Origin: Candidatus Campbelliibacteriota bacterium | GTDB lineage: Bacteria; Patescibacteriota; Minisyncoccia; Phycocordibacterales; GCA-2747955 | Assembly (NCBI GenBank): GCA_947311625.1 | Contig: CAMZKW010000005.1 | Coordinates: 1-43,843, forward strand | Length of the DNA stretch: 43,843 bases | Direction of reading: 5' to 3' | Part shown: positions 21,563 through 32,975 of the stretch, one piece after another | How the letters are laid out: each line of letters opens with the position of its first letter | Position numbering within the stretch: position 1 is the stretch's first letter | The notes under the pieces: model-generated | What the model was told of the DNA's origin: nothing | What the model saw: the letters and a program-made list of their open reading frames with translations, nothing else | The model's database searches: none | Program-made: the position numbers and the translations under genes

Positions 21563-22125
21563 TACTTTCTCTGACCTAAAATTTTAAGAGCTTCTTTGAT
21601 TTTATCATCACCTTCAATATTTTCAACTTCCTTTAAAACCTCGCGAATATCGTGCCTAGCAAACCCAAGAGCCTCCAAAGTTTCATAAATTTCAATGTCA
21701 AAATTATTTTCTTCATTAATCAAATCAATTTTTTCAATTTTATTTTTTAATTCTAAAATAATTTTCTGAGCATTTTTCTTTCCAATTCCTGAAACCTTTG
21801 TAAGTTCATCGGTATTTTCTGATACAACGGCTCTCTTTAAAGATGCAGGTGTTGAAACATCCATAATTGAAAGAGCAACCTTTGGACCAATTCCAGAAAT
21901 TCCAATCAATAGTTCAAAAATTTCTAACTCTGTAAAAGATTTAAAACCAAAAAGCTCCAGAGCATTTTCTCTCACTACCTGATATGTTCAAATAAAAACA
22001 TCTTGATTTTCTTTTAATTCCAAAGTATAGGAACCAACAAAAATTTTATAGCCAACCCCATGGCTTTCCACCACAATAAAATTATTTTTTATTAAAATAA
22101 TTTTTCCACTAATTGAATTTATCAT
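21562..22125 (-). CDS. ruvA: Holliday junction DNA helicase RuvA
   Basis: MINSISGKIILIKNNFIVVESHGVGYKIFVG; ENALELFGFKSFTELEIFELLIGISGIGPKVALSIM; SGIGKKNAQKIILELK. Confidence 0.93.
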
Positions 22126-22266
22126 AATTTTATTTTAACATATTTAATAAATAGATTTCATTTTTATTTTTTGAAAAAAATAATTTCTTAATAATATATT
22201 ATTTTAAATTTTTCTTTTTTTATATTTTTTTTGCTATAATTAAAAACATATAAGCATATATATTTT

Positions 22267-22330
22267 ATGCACTCGGTCAGAATTAACCAAAGAGAGTCAA
22301 CCGAGTTTGTTTAATCATGACTCTCGTTTT
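22267..22330 (+). promoter_or_regulatory. Structured leader upstream of pheT: small uORF, H-type pseudoknot-capable stems, terminator-like hairpin
   Basis: Stem1 ACTCGGT 22271-22277/ACCGAGT 22300-22306; stem2 GAGAGTCA 22292-22299/TGACTCTC 22318-22325 then GTTTTT; uORF MHSVRINQRESTEFV 22267-22314. Confidence 0.55.
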
Positions 22331-22337
22331 TAAAAAT

Positions 22338-24296
22338 ATGAAATTTAGTTATAATTGATTACAAAGTTTTTTTGATGAAAAACTACCAAGTCCTCAGGAA
22401 TTAGTTGATAAATTAGGAGTTCACTCTTTTGAATTGGAAGGAGTTGAAGAGGTTGAAGGAGATACTTTAATTGATTTGGATATTCTTCCAAATCGTTCTT
22501 CGGATTCTTATTCTTACCAAGGAATTGTTTGAGAAATTTCAGCGCTTTTTGCTTTGAAACCAAAAAATTTAATTCCAGAATTTAAAGGAAGTGATGAAGT
22601 AAAAACTTCTGATTTATTGACTTTGGAAGTTCAGACTGACAAGGTAAAAAGGGCTACAAAGAGAATTGCTCTTGATGTGGAAGTAAAAGAAAGTCCAGAA
22701 TGGTTAAAAAAACTTTTGGAAGCCATCGGTCAAAAGTCAATCAATAATGTGGTTGATATTACAAATTATGTAATGTGGGTAACCGGTCAGCCGGTTCACG
22801 CCTTTGACTATGACAAAATTGTGGGGGAGAGTCAAAAGAAAATTTTTATTCGTCAGGCAAAAAATGGTGAGAAAGTTGTTGATTTGAGCGGCGATGAGCA
22901 TGAGTTAGATGAAACAATGCTGGTTATTGCCGATGAGGAAAAGGCTTTAGATATTGCCGGTTTGAAGGGGGGAGAAATTTCCGGAATTGATGAAAACACA
23001 AAAAGAGTAGTTTTGTCTGCCGTAAATTTTGATTACCAAAATATTAGGAATACTTCAAAAAAATTAAAATTAAGAACCGATGCTTCAATGAGATATGAAA
23101 ATGAAGTCCCTCTTTGTCGTTTAGATGCGGCGGTTAATTTGTTTGCTGATTTGATGGTTAAGGAAGCCGGAGCAAAGGTTTCTGCTGATTTAATTGATAC
23201 CAACCATTTTGATTTTTCTCAAAAGAAGATTATTGAATTGGAGGCTCAAAAATTAAACTCTGTTTTAGGTTCTGAAATTGAGCCTCAGAGAGCAGTGGAA
23301 ATTTTGAATTCTCTAAATATTAAAACAGAATTTAATGGGGGGGAATTTATTTCAGAAATTCCTTGCGATAGGTTGGATTTGAATATTAGGGAAGATTTAA
23401 TTGAAGAGGTTGGAAGAATTATTGGCTACAATAATTTAGAGGCAAAAATGCCAGACGAGGCTTTTAATTTTTCAGAGCAAAATATTTTCAAAAAGAATTT
23501 TTACAAAACTCTTGATTTATTGGTTTCTCTTGGCTTTTACGAAGTTCAATCAAGGGCTTTGGCAGGAAAGGGGGTTGTTGAGTTAGCAAACCCTTACACT
23601 TCCGAATTAGGCTTTGTTAGAGATAATTTGTTGGACGGGTTGAGAAAAAAGGTTGAAAAGGAATTTGTGAATTTTGCCGAGCCAAAGCTTTTTGAAGTGG
23701 GAAAGGTTTTTACTGGCTACGAAACTGATGAAAAAGATAAGGTAGTGGCAGAGCATTGGTGCTTTGCTGGTATTATTGGAAAAAAGAAAATTAAGGAAAA
23801 ACAAAAGGAAGATTTCTTTTATAAAACAAAGGGGATTTTGGAAAAAGTTTTTGAAATTTTGTCCATTAAAAATATTGAATGAAGGGAAGGTCAGGGTGAA
23901 ATTTTAGCTGAGCTTTGAGTTGGTGATGAAAAAATTGGAGATGTGGGAGTAAATTTCTGAGAAATTAATTTTGAAAAATTAATTCAAAATATTGATGAGT
24001 CAGTTCATTACAAAAAGGTTTCAAAATTACCAAAAATGGAAAGAGATGTGGCTTTCTGAGTTCCAATGGACGAGCAGGTCAAAAGAGCCGAAGAATTTAT
24101 TTTATCAGTTTTGGGAGAGAATTTGAAAGAGGTTTCACTTTTTGATATTTACAAGGATGTTGAAAATAACCGAAAATCTTTTGCCTTTAAAATAATTTTC
24201 CAGTCAGACAAAGAAACACTTTCCGATGAATTTGCCAATGGAGAAATGGAAAAGGTTTATGGAATTTTGAAAGAAAATAATTTTGAAACAAGATAA
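22338..24296 (+). CDS. pheT: Phenylalanyl-tRNA synthetase beta subunit
   Basis: MKFSYN[W]LQSFFDEKLPSPQELVDKLGVHSFELEGVEE; INNVVDITNYVMWVTGQPVHAFDYDKI; C-terminal FDX-ACB domain. Confidence 0.95.
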
Positions 24297-24446
24297 AAAT
24301 ATTTCAAAAGATAAGTATTTTTTAATAGTTAGGGTATATTTTAATATTGAAATAATATATTTTATCTTTTTATTTAATAAATTAAATCCATAAGAATTAA
24401 AAATATTTCAACTCTATTTTTTTCTTTATTCTTTTTATGGTAAAAT

Positions 24447-25205
24447 ATGTTTATTATGCATGGAGCAGAAGAAGGACTTAAGGTCTCATTAAAATCAGAT
24501 ATCCTATTTAACTTTTTAGGATTTCCGATAACTAACACTTTTATCACATCATTATTATTATCTTTTTTATTAATATTTTTTGTGATATTTATTATTAAAA
24601 AATCAGATTTAAGACCAAGCAAATTACAATTGGTTATGGAATTCTTTATAGCTGGTGGTTATGATTTTACAAAACAAAGTTTAGGTGATGAAAAATTAGC
24701 TAAAAAAGTATACCCGTTGATTGCATCATTATTTTTTGTCATTTTATTTTTTAATTTAACAAAATTTATTCCGGGAATGGAATCAATAACATTTAATGGT
24801 TTCCATTTATTTAAACCAGTTCATTCAGATTTAAATATGACTTTAGCTTTAGCAGTTGTTTCTTTTATAGCAATTCAAGCATTGGGAATTATTATTTTAG
24901 GTTTTTGAAAATATGGTAATAAATTTATTCAACCTAAATTACTTTGAGGATTTTTGCCAATATTAAATCCTTTAGGTATTCTTGAAGCAGTATCAGAATT
25001 TGCAAAAATAATTTCATTATCTTTTAGACTTTTTGTAAATATTTTTGTGGGGGGGGTTTTAATAATTCTTCTACAGGAATTAACTCATTTTATGCTCCCA
25101 ATTATCGCGATGATGTTTGAAGTTTTTGTAGCTTTTCTACAGGCTGGTATATTTGCACTGCTTACTTTATTCTATATAAAACTTGCCACTTTAGAACCTC
25201 ATTAA
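24447..25205 (+). CDS. atpB: ATP synthase F0 subunit a
   Basis: LNPLGILEAVSEFAKIISLSFRLFVNIFVGGVLI; VFVAFLQAGIFALLTLFYIKLA. Confidence 0.93.
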
Positions 25206-25259
25206 AAATTTAAATTAAATTTAACTTTTTTTTATTTTTCTTCGTGATATAATTTAATT

Positions 25260-26405
25260 ATGAAAATAGTAATAACTGGCGGTGGAAGTGGTGGTCATTT
25301 CTATCCATTAATTTCTGTTATAGATAAATTAAGAGAGATATCTGAAAAAAAACATATAATTCAATCGAGGATATATTATTTTGCTGATAAACCATACAAT
25401 GATGATATTCTTTTTAGGCATGAAATACAATTTGAAAAAACAACTTCAGGGAAATTAAGAAGAGGTGCAGGAATAAAAGGATTTTTTTTGAATATAGGTT
25501 CTGCATTTAAAGTTGTCTGAGGGACACTATCAGCTTTTACAAGACTTGTGCAAATTACTCCAGATGTTATCTTTACCAATGGTGGATATATAGCATTTCC
25601 AGTTTTAGTTGCTGCTAGAATTTTAAGAATACCAGTGGTAATTCATGTTTCTGATACGGTTCCTTCTAGGGTTTTATTGTATGCAGGTAAATTTGCTAAA
25701 AAAATATCCATTGCTTTTCCAGAGGCAGAATCTTATTTTAAAAATAAAGACATCATTGCTCTAACGGGAAACCCAGTTAGAGATGAGATAGAAAAGAAGC
25801 AGGTTGATGGTTCCTATGAATATTTAAATTTAGACCCATCTTTACCAACAATCTTTATAATTGGAGGGTCCCAAGGTAGTCAAATTATAAATGATACTTT
25901 AATTGATGCTTTACCAGAATTATTAAAAAAATATCAAGTAATTCATCAAACTGGAAAAGAAAAATTTGATGATAACTATGGAAGGGCTGGAGTTGTTTTA
26001 TTAAATAACGATAATAAAAATAGATATAAAATTTTTCCATATTTAAATGATTTAGAAATGAAAATGTCTGCTGGGGCAGCCGATTTAGTTATTTCTAGAG
26101 CTGGAGCTGGTTCTATTTATGAAATTGCATCTTGAGGTCTTCCTTCAATAATGATACCAATATCAAAAGAAGTTTCAAGAGACCAAGAGTCAAATGCTTT
26201 TTCCTATGCTCGTTCGGGCGCTGCTGTGGTGATTAGGCAAAAAAATCTTACAAGAAGTATTTTAATTCATGAAATCGATAGACTTTTTACAGATTTTAAT
26301 GAAATGAAAAAAATGTCAAAACAGGCGAAGGAGTTTTATAAAGACGATGCAAATATTAAGATAGCCACAGCTCTTTTAGATATTGCTTTAAGTCATGAGG
26401 TTTAA
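25260..26405 (+). CDS. murG: UDP-GlcNAc--undecaprenyl-PP-MurNAc-pentapeptide GlcNAc transferase
   Basis: MKIVITGGGSGGHFYPLISVID; TPDVIFTNGGYIAFPVLVAARILRIPVVIH; FIIGGSQGSQIIND; ISRAGAGSIYEIAS[W]GLPSIMIPI. Confidence 0.95.
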
Positions 26406-26414
26406 TAATAGAAT

Positions 26415-26750
26415 ATGAGTATAGTAAAAAAATTTACAAAAGTAAAAGAAGATTTTGTTTGTGAAAATTGCGGACAAGAAGTAAAAGGAGACGGGTTTAC
26501 AAATCATTGCCCAAAATGTTTTTATTCAAAACATGTAGATATTTTTCCAGGAGATAGACTGGAAGAATGTCATGGAATGTTAAAACCAGTTGATATTGAG
26601 TTTGCAAAAGGTGGAAGATATATTATTCTACATAAATGTGAAAAGTGTGGAGAAATTTCAAAGGATAAATTTAGAGAAAAAACTGATGATTTTGATAAAT
26701 TCATGGAATTAGTTGAGGTTATAAATAAAAAAAAAGAAAGGAGGTTATAA
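26415..26750 (+). CDS. RNHCP domain zinc-binding protein
   Basis: FVCENCGQEVKGDGFTNHCPKCFYSKHVDIFPGDRLEECHGMLKPVDIE. Confidence 0.88.
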   Translation: MSIVKKFTKVKEDFVCENCGQEVKGDGFTNHCPKCFYSKHVDIFPGDRLEECHGMLKPVDIEFAKGGRYIILHKCEKCGEISKDKFREKTDDFDKFMELVEVINKKKERRL

Positions 26751-26892
26751 TTTTTATTTTTAGAATTATCTAAAAGCTATTTTCAAAAATACTCAGGATA
26801 AACTATGAATATTCATAAAACCATTCAGAGTTTTTTTATAGATAAAGCTAAAAAAAATTATGAAATAAAAAAACCTATGTTAGAATATATTT

Positions 26893-27888
26893 ATGAATGA
26901 AGAAAAAGAAATATTAACTAATTTTATTTTAGATGATTATTTAAAGGAAGATATTGCTATCAATGTTTCTGAGTCAGGTAATTTGAATAAATTATATTGA
27001 CTTCAATTATCTTTGGCAGCAGTTATTGCAACTTTAGGATTATTACAAGGGTCAATACCAGTTGTTATAGGAGTTATGTTAATAGCACCATTGTTAAGAC
27101 CGATTCAGTCTTTTTCATTTGCGATAACAACGTCTCAAAGTAAAAAAAGTTGAAAGTCATTTAAAAATATTTTAGGAAGCATAATTTTAGTTATAATATT
27201 AGGAATAATAATAACTTATTTAATACCCATAAAGCTTGAGAATAGTGAGATATTATCAAGAACAAATCCAAATATTTTAGATTTCTTCATAGCATCTTTT
27301 TCAGCGGTAATTGCTTTTTTAGCTCTTGTATATAAAAAAAAATTATCTGATTCAATAGCAGGAGTGGCTATGGCTGCATCTTTATTGCCACCTTTATCTG
27401 TAATTGGAATTGAAATTGCTTATCATAATTATTTTTTAGCTTGAGGTGCTTTGTTATTATTTATAACTAACCTTGTAGCAATTATTTTAATTGGAATATT
27501 TTTATTTTTCGTTTTTGGTTTTAGACCACATCAAAATGATGATAAAAATAAATTTAAAAAAAATATTTTAATTTTACTTATTTTTATATCAATAATATCA
27601 TTACCACTCATTAGTTCAATTATCTCATTAAAAAATAATATTAATCAGGAGGTTTATTTGAGGAATGAAATAAATAATAATTTAATTAAGGATAAGATAA
27701 ATATAAAAAAAATAACCATTGAAAATAAAAATAATATTACTAAAATTATTTTAGAAGGGGAATATTATAATGAAAATGATTTTGAGTTAATAAAAAAAAA
27801 AATAAATTATATTAAATCTAATTTAAATAAAGATAAAAATATTTTAATAGAAACTAAATTAATTTTAATAAAAAAAATAGAAATTTAA
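26893..27888 (+). CDS. DUF389-like membrane protein
   Basis: LSLAAVIATLGLLQGSIPVVIGVMLIAPLLRPIQSFSFAI; SIAGVAMAASLLPPLSVIGIEIAY. Confidence 0.85.
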
Positions 27889-27900
27889 ATTTCTATTTTT
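27873..27900. terminator. Bidirectional terminator between convergent genes
   Basis: 28-nt palindrome AAAAATAGAAATTTAAATTTCTATTTTT. Confidence 0.7.
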
Positions 27901-28953
27901 TTATTCATTATTATCCAATCTGTCATTGTATTTTTCTTCAAACATATGTCACATTACCAAGAAGAATCCTGCTATTACTGGGCCTATAACTAACCCTGTA
28001 ATTCCGATAAGGCTTAATCCAGCTAATATAGATATGGTTATAAGCATATCTGGTATTTCTGTTTCATGACCAATTAAATAAGGTCTTAACACATTGTCTA
28101 TTGTAGAAATAAGTATAATACCTATTGTTAATATTATTCCACCACTAAAATCTCCAGTAAAGAATAAATACATTGTGGCTGGTATAGTTATCAAACCACT
28201 TCCTAAAGCTGGTATCATTGAAGAGATAATTAAAAGAATTGTTCAAACTATAATACCTTTAAAACCAACTATATAAAATAATAATCCAGCAATTAATCCT
28301 TGAACTAATGAAACTATAAGGGTTCCTTTAAAAATTGAACGAACAATTGATGAAAATTTTTTAAACAAACGTCTTTCTGTTTTATCTCCAAGTGGTAATA
28401 TTTTCGACAATCTTAATAGATATTTTTTTCCATCTTTAAGACCAAAAAATATAATATAAAACATTAAAAATAAATTCATTATAATCTCAAATATATTTTG
28501 ACTAAAAGATATTATTTTTCCACTAAAACTATTAAGGCTTTTTTTAGTAGATTCAATCATCTGTTCTTCAATCTTGTTTGGGTCTATTTTATTTTTTATT
28601 AAAACTAAATCAATTTTATCTTTAAAAGGAATATTTGATAAAACTGTTTCAATATTTTGTTTTTCTAAAAATGTTTTACTAACTTTTGGTATTTGATCTA
28701 TTACAACATATGTTGTAAAACTTAAAGGTATTAAAACAGAAAAAATAATTAAAATAGTTGTTAAAGTGGTAGATAATATTTCTTTCTTTTTTGTTTTTTT
28801 TAAGATATTTTCATAGAGAGGATAGAATACTATTGTAAAAAATATTGCTCAAAATATTGTGTAAGCAAAACTACCAATTAATCAAAAAAATAATATTGTT
28901 GATAATCCTAGGAAACCAAAGAAAAAAAGGTTTTGTATTGTTTCAAATTTCAT
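27901..28953 (-). CDS. AI-2E/PerM-family transporter-like permease
   Basis: Multi-TM; SMIPALGSGLITIPATMYLFFTGD; DNVLRPYLIGHETEIPDMLITISILAGLSLIGITGLVIGPVI; rejoined across TGAs. Confidence 0.88.
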
Positions 28954-29130
28954 AAAATTATTATAACAAATTTTAATAAAAATAGAAAAAAACTATTGAG
29001 TAATTACCACCACTAAGAATAGAAAATTAGAAAATATTTAGTATCTAAATATTAAAAGCTTAAATTTTGATAATATGAAAAAGTTAGTATATCTCAAATG
29101 CAAAAAATCAAGTTGGCTAAAACTTGAATG

Positions 29131-30372
29131 TTATTTTTTTTTATTTTTTATTTGGAACAGAACTGGTTGATTAAAAAACTTTTTTATTTTTTTTCAAAAA
29201 TCCTTTTTTGGTTTTGGTAAAAATAATTTTTTCTTTTCTTTTGGTAATAAATTTTTATTTTTATTCTTTTTATTCTGAGCTTCTATATTCACCAATTTAA
29301 AAGAGTGTTTATTTTTTATAATTAAACTTGGTTTCGGTAAAAAAATTGTTTTTTCTTTTACTTTTTTATTTTTCAAAATTTTATGTGGTTTTGGTAAAAA
29401 TAATTTTAATTTAGGTTTTGGTAAAAATAATTTTTTATTTAAAATATGATTTTCTTCATGTAGGTATTTAAAACTTTCAGAATTTTTTGGACCAAAAATA
29501 ATTTTATTAAATATTTTTTTTATTTCTTGCCAAAGGGTATTTTTTTCAGAAATTATTTTTGTTTCTTTTTTATTATCAATAATAAAATCAATATCAATAT
29601 CATTTTTAATTTCTTTTTTTGATTCTATTTTTTTTATTTTTTTATTTTCTTTTTTGTAGGATATTTTTTTTTGAGGTGGTAAAGCTAGAGATATAACTTT
29701 TATATATTTATGACTTTCATTTTTGAATATAATAGGTATGTTTTTATCAAAAGATAGAATATTTTTTCATAAATTATAAACATGAACTTTTATACCCAAT
29801 TCATAAAATCTATTTTCTATATAATTTAAATTATTATCAAAATATCCAGATATAAAAACATGATTATTATCTGTATTTTTAATAAAATATTTTATTTTTT
29901 CTGAATTAATTTCTGATATTTTAACTAATTCTTTTTTTCTAATAACACCTTTTTCAAAATAGTTCAATTCAAGATTTTTATTATCAGGAGAGAATGTAAA
30001 TATATTCTTTCCATATGATTTTTTGTCTATGATTAAATTATTTATATTATAATCTCAATTTATAGGATGAATTTTTTGAAAACCAGAAATTTTTAAATTA
30101 GATATTATTTCTTTTTCTATTTCTTCTTTATTTTTTGAAATAATATCAAAATTAATTTCTTCACTATCTAATTCATTTTTTATTTTTTTAAATAATTCTA
30201 TCATTTCTGATTTATTTAATAAATTGTTTAAATCAAAATCAAAGGAATTTCAATATATAGGAAAAAAGTTATTTTCTTTTTCTTTTAATTTTATTATTTT
30301 TATTTTATTATCTTCAAACAATAAAGCAGAGTGATTCTTGGAATTATCAAAAATATTTTTTATAGATGACAT
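29131..30372 (-). CDS. Hypothetical cytoplasmic protein with repeated [LI]FLPKP motifs near the C-terminus
   Basis: Single frame of 413 codons with UGA=Trp; four FLPKP copies encoded at ~29196-29436. Confidence 0.7.
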
Positions 30373-30483
30373 ATAAATATTATAACAAAAATTTTTGTTT
30401 TTTTATATTAAATAATATATAATAAACATATTATAAAAAGGGGTAGCTTTAATATCCTTGCATAAAATAACTAAAATAAAATT

Positions 30484-31257
30484 ATGGAATTAGTACCAAT
30501 TATAATTATAGGAATAATAGCTTTTATATTTTTTATCAGACAGATAGAAGAATATCAGAGAGGGATTATGTTTACCATAGGTAAATTTTCCGGAGTAAAA
30601 AAACCAGGTTGAAGAATTGTTATACCAATTTTTCAAAGAATGCACAAAGTTGATATTAGAACAAAAACCGTTGATGTTCCAGACCAGGAAGTTATTACAA
30701 AAGACAATATTCCTGTTTCGATTAATGCCGTTGTTTATTATTCAATAATCGATCCTGAAAAAGCAATTTTAAAAGTCGAAGATTTTTACTATGCTATTTC
30801 TCAATTAGCCCAGACTACCATGAGAAATACTATTGGAGAGAGAACTTTAGATGAAATATTACAACAAAGAGCTGAAATTGCAGAAAAAATTAAAGAAGAA
30901 CTAGATCAATCAACTGATGAATGAGGTATTGATGTTTCCAGGTTGGAGCTAAAAGATGTGATTATTCCTGATAATTTAAAAAGAACAATATCAAAGGAAG
31001 CTGAGGCAGAAAGAGAAAAAAGGGCTGTGATTATTAAAGCTTCAGGAGACAGAGAAGCGGCAAATAATTTAGCTGAAGCTGCTAGAACTCTTGAATCTGT
31101 TCCTGGAGCAATGCATTTGAGAACCTTGCAGGCAATCAATGATTTATCTTCTGACCAATCAAATACAACTATTTGAATGATACCAACAGAAGTTTTATCT
31201 GCTGTTAAGGGGTTTTCAGATAAATTAAATGTTGAAAATGGAAAACTAAAAAAATAG
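30484..31257 (+). CDS. SPFH/band 7 (stomatin-like) protein
   Basis: VDIRTKTVDVPDQEVITKDNIPVSINAVVYYSIIDPEKAILKVEDF; QSTDE[W]GIDVSRLELKDVIIPDNLKRTISKEAEAEREKRAVII. Confidence 0.93.
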
Positions 31258-31307
31258 TTTTTTTTTTTTTTTTTGAGCGCCGCCTTCGGCGGCGCTCAAA
31301 AAAAAAA
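31258..31307. terminator. GC-rich bidirectional terminator
   Basis: T-run + GAGCGCCGCC-TTC-GGCGGCGCTC + A10. Confidence 0.85.
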
Positions 31308-31330
31308 TCCACAATTAAATAATATTCATC

Positions 31331-31358
31331 TTGACAAAAAAAAAAAAACGATTATAAT
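31331..31358 (+). promoter_or_regulatory. Sigma70-type promoter TTGACA-(A-tract, 16 nt)-TATAAT
   Basis: Nearly identical to 1434-1460. Confidence 0.75.
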
Positions 31359-31419
31359 ACAAAAAAAAGAGGGGAGGAATTTTCCTTTAAAATTAAAATG
31401 AGCAAGCAAGGAGATAAAA

Positions 31420-31611
31420 ATGAAAGAAGATAAAAGGGTACTGGGTCTAACTTCAAAAGTACTTTGGATTACAAATAGAGTTATGGAAGTAAATGACGCT
31501 ATAAAAAGATATGAAGCGGCTGGTATAAATGTTCCAATTGATTGGTACATAGAGTACCATGAGTTAATGGCAATGCTTCTCAAATTAGAAAAAAAAGGAG
31601 AAAAAGCATGA
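31420..31611 (+). CDS. Small accessory protein, paralog 1
   Basis: SD AAGGAG; AAGINVPIDWYIEYHELMAMLLKLEK shared with 31849 ORF; ends ATGA overlap. Confidence 0.7.
   Translation: MKEDKRVLGLTSKVLWITNRVMEVNDAIKRYEAAGINVPIDWYIEYHELMAMLLKLEKKGEKA
31514..31592 (+). repeat. 79-bp direct repeat copy 1
   Basis: Identical to 31940-32018. Confidence 0.95.
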
Positions 31612-31859
31612 AAGAGATTTTTAATTATTTAATTTATTTAAATAATATAATAGAAAATTTTTTGAAAGGAAAATTTGGAGAGGTGGGTGCGGATATATTT
31701 TTAGTTTTAATTTTTATAATTAATTTTATAATTATATCTTCTGAAGATGTTGTTGGTGATATTTTTCATTACATTGCAATATTTTTTGTACTACTACAAC
31801 TTATAGTTGTATATATTATGTTAAGAAAAGTAAAAAAAGGGGAAAAAAATGGCAAATAA
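31608..31859 (+). CDS. Small two-TM membrane protein between the paralogs
   Basis: ADIFLVLIFIINFIIISS; YIAIFFVLLQLIVVYIML; overlaps both neighbours. Confidence 0.65.
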   Translation: MKEIFNYLIYLNNIIENFLKGKFGEVGADIFLVLIFIINFIIISSEDVVGDIFHYIAIFFVLLQLIVVYIMLRKVKKGEKNGK

Positions 31860-32049
31860 ACCGCCACTAGGTTTAATACCAAAGCATATATTTATTTCAG
31901 ATAGATTTGTAGATGTTAGAGACGCAATATCTAGATATAAAGCGGCTGGTATAAATGTTCCAATTGATTGGTACATAGAGTACCATGAGTTAATGGCAAT
32001 GCTTCTCAAATTAGAAAAGGAGGGAAAGAAAGTATTTAAAGAAGAGTAG
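31849..32049 (+). CDS. Small accessory protein, paralog 2
   Basis: Upstream purine-rich SD AAAGGGG; C-terminal half identical to paralog 1. Confidence 0.7.
   Translation: MANKPPLGLIPKHIFISDRFVDVRDAISRYKAAGINVPIDWYIEYHELMAMLLKLEKEGKKVFKEE
31940..32018 (+). repeat. 79-bp direct repeat copy 2
   Basis: Identical to 31514-31592. Confidence 0.95.
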
Positions 32050-32100
32050 GTTATTCCTACTGCTTCATTTTTTATAAAAAAAATATGTTAAAATTCTTTT

Positions 32101-32952
32101 ATGGAAAATTCAATAATATATTTAGTTTATTTTTTCTTTTTTTATTTCGGGGCAATTATGGGTTCTTTTTTAAATGTAATTGTATTTGAATTAGAAGAAA
32201 ATGTTTTAAAAACAAAAGATGAAAGAGAAAAAAAAGGTATAAAATCTTTTTGGAAAAGAATTAACCGAAGGTCTCATTGCGTAACCTGTAATCAGACTTT
32301 AGGGGTTTTAGATTTATTTCCAATATTTTCCTATATTTTTACTTTAGGAAAATGTAGGCATTGTAAAGTTAAATTTTCTCCAAGATATTTATTTGTGGAA
32401 ATATTTTCTGGATTAGTATTTTTAGGAATATTTTATAAAATATTTTTAGGAAATTTTGATATTAACTTTTTAAGTAATTTTATCTTTTTAACTTTTTTAT
32501 TTTCCGGATTGATTTTAATATTTTTATTTGATTTAAAGCATAAAATAATACCTAATTTAGTTTTATATCCTACATTGTTTTTATCTTTTCTATATTTGTA
32601 TATTCAAAATATGCTTTCATGAGAAACTATTTTTCATTCAATTATAATTTCTTTACCATTTTGAGGAATATGATTTATTTCAAAGGGGAGAGCTATGGGG
32701 TTTGCAGATTGAAAATTAGTATTTTTATTAAGTTTATTTTTAAAAAGTTTTGAAGAAATTTATTCCTTTGGAATTTTATCATTTTGATACGGTGCAATCT
32801 ATGCATTAATATTAATGTGAATATCTAAAAAATATTCTCTTAATTCTGAAGTTCCATTTGGACCATTTTTAATTTTGTCATTTTGAACTATATTTATTTT
32901 TAATATAAATATCTTAGAATTAACATCAAAATTTATGAATTTATTTTCATAA
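32101..32952 (+). CDS. Prepilin peptidase (A24 family)
   Basis: GAIMGSFLNVIVFELEE; RSHCVTCNQTLGVLDLFPIFSYIFTLGKCRHCKVKFSPRYLFVEIFSGL; MGFAD[W]KLVFLLSLF. Confidence 0.92.
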
Positions 32953-32975
32953 TTTTTTTATGTTAAAATTATTTC

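Noticed and set aside
26780-26880. Small ncRNA between the RNHCP and DUF389 genes
   Set aside because: Only weak ACTC..GAGT pairing and a T-run; no convincing structure.
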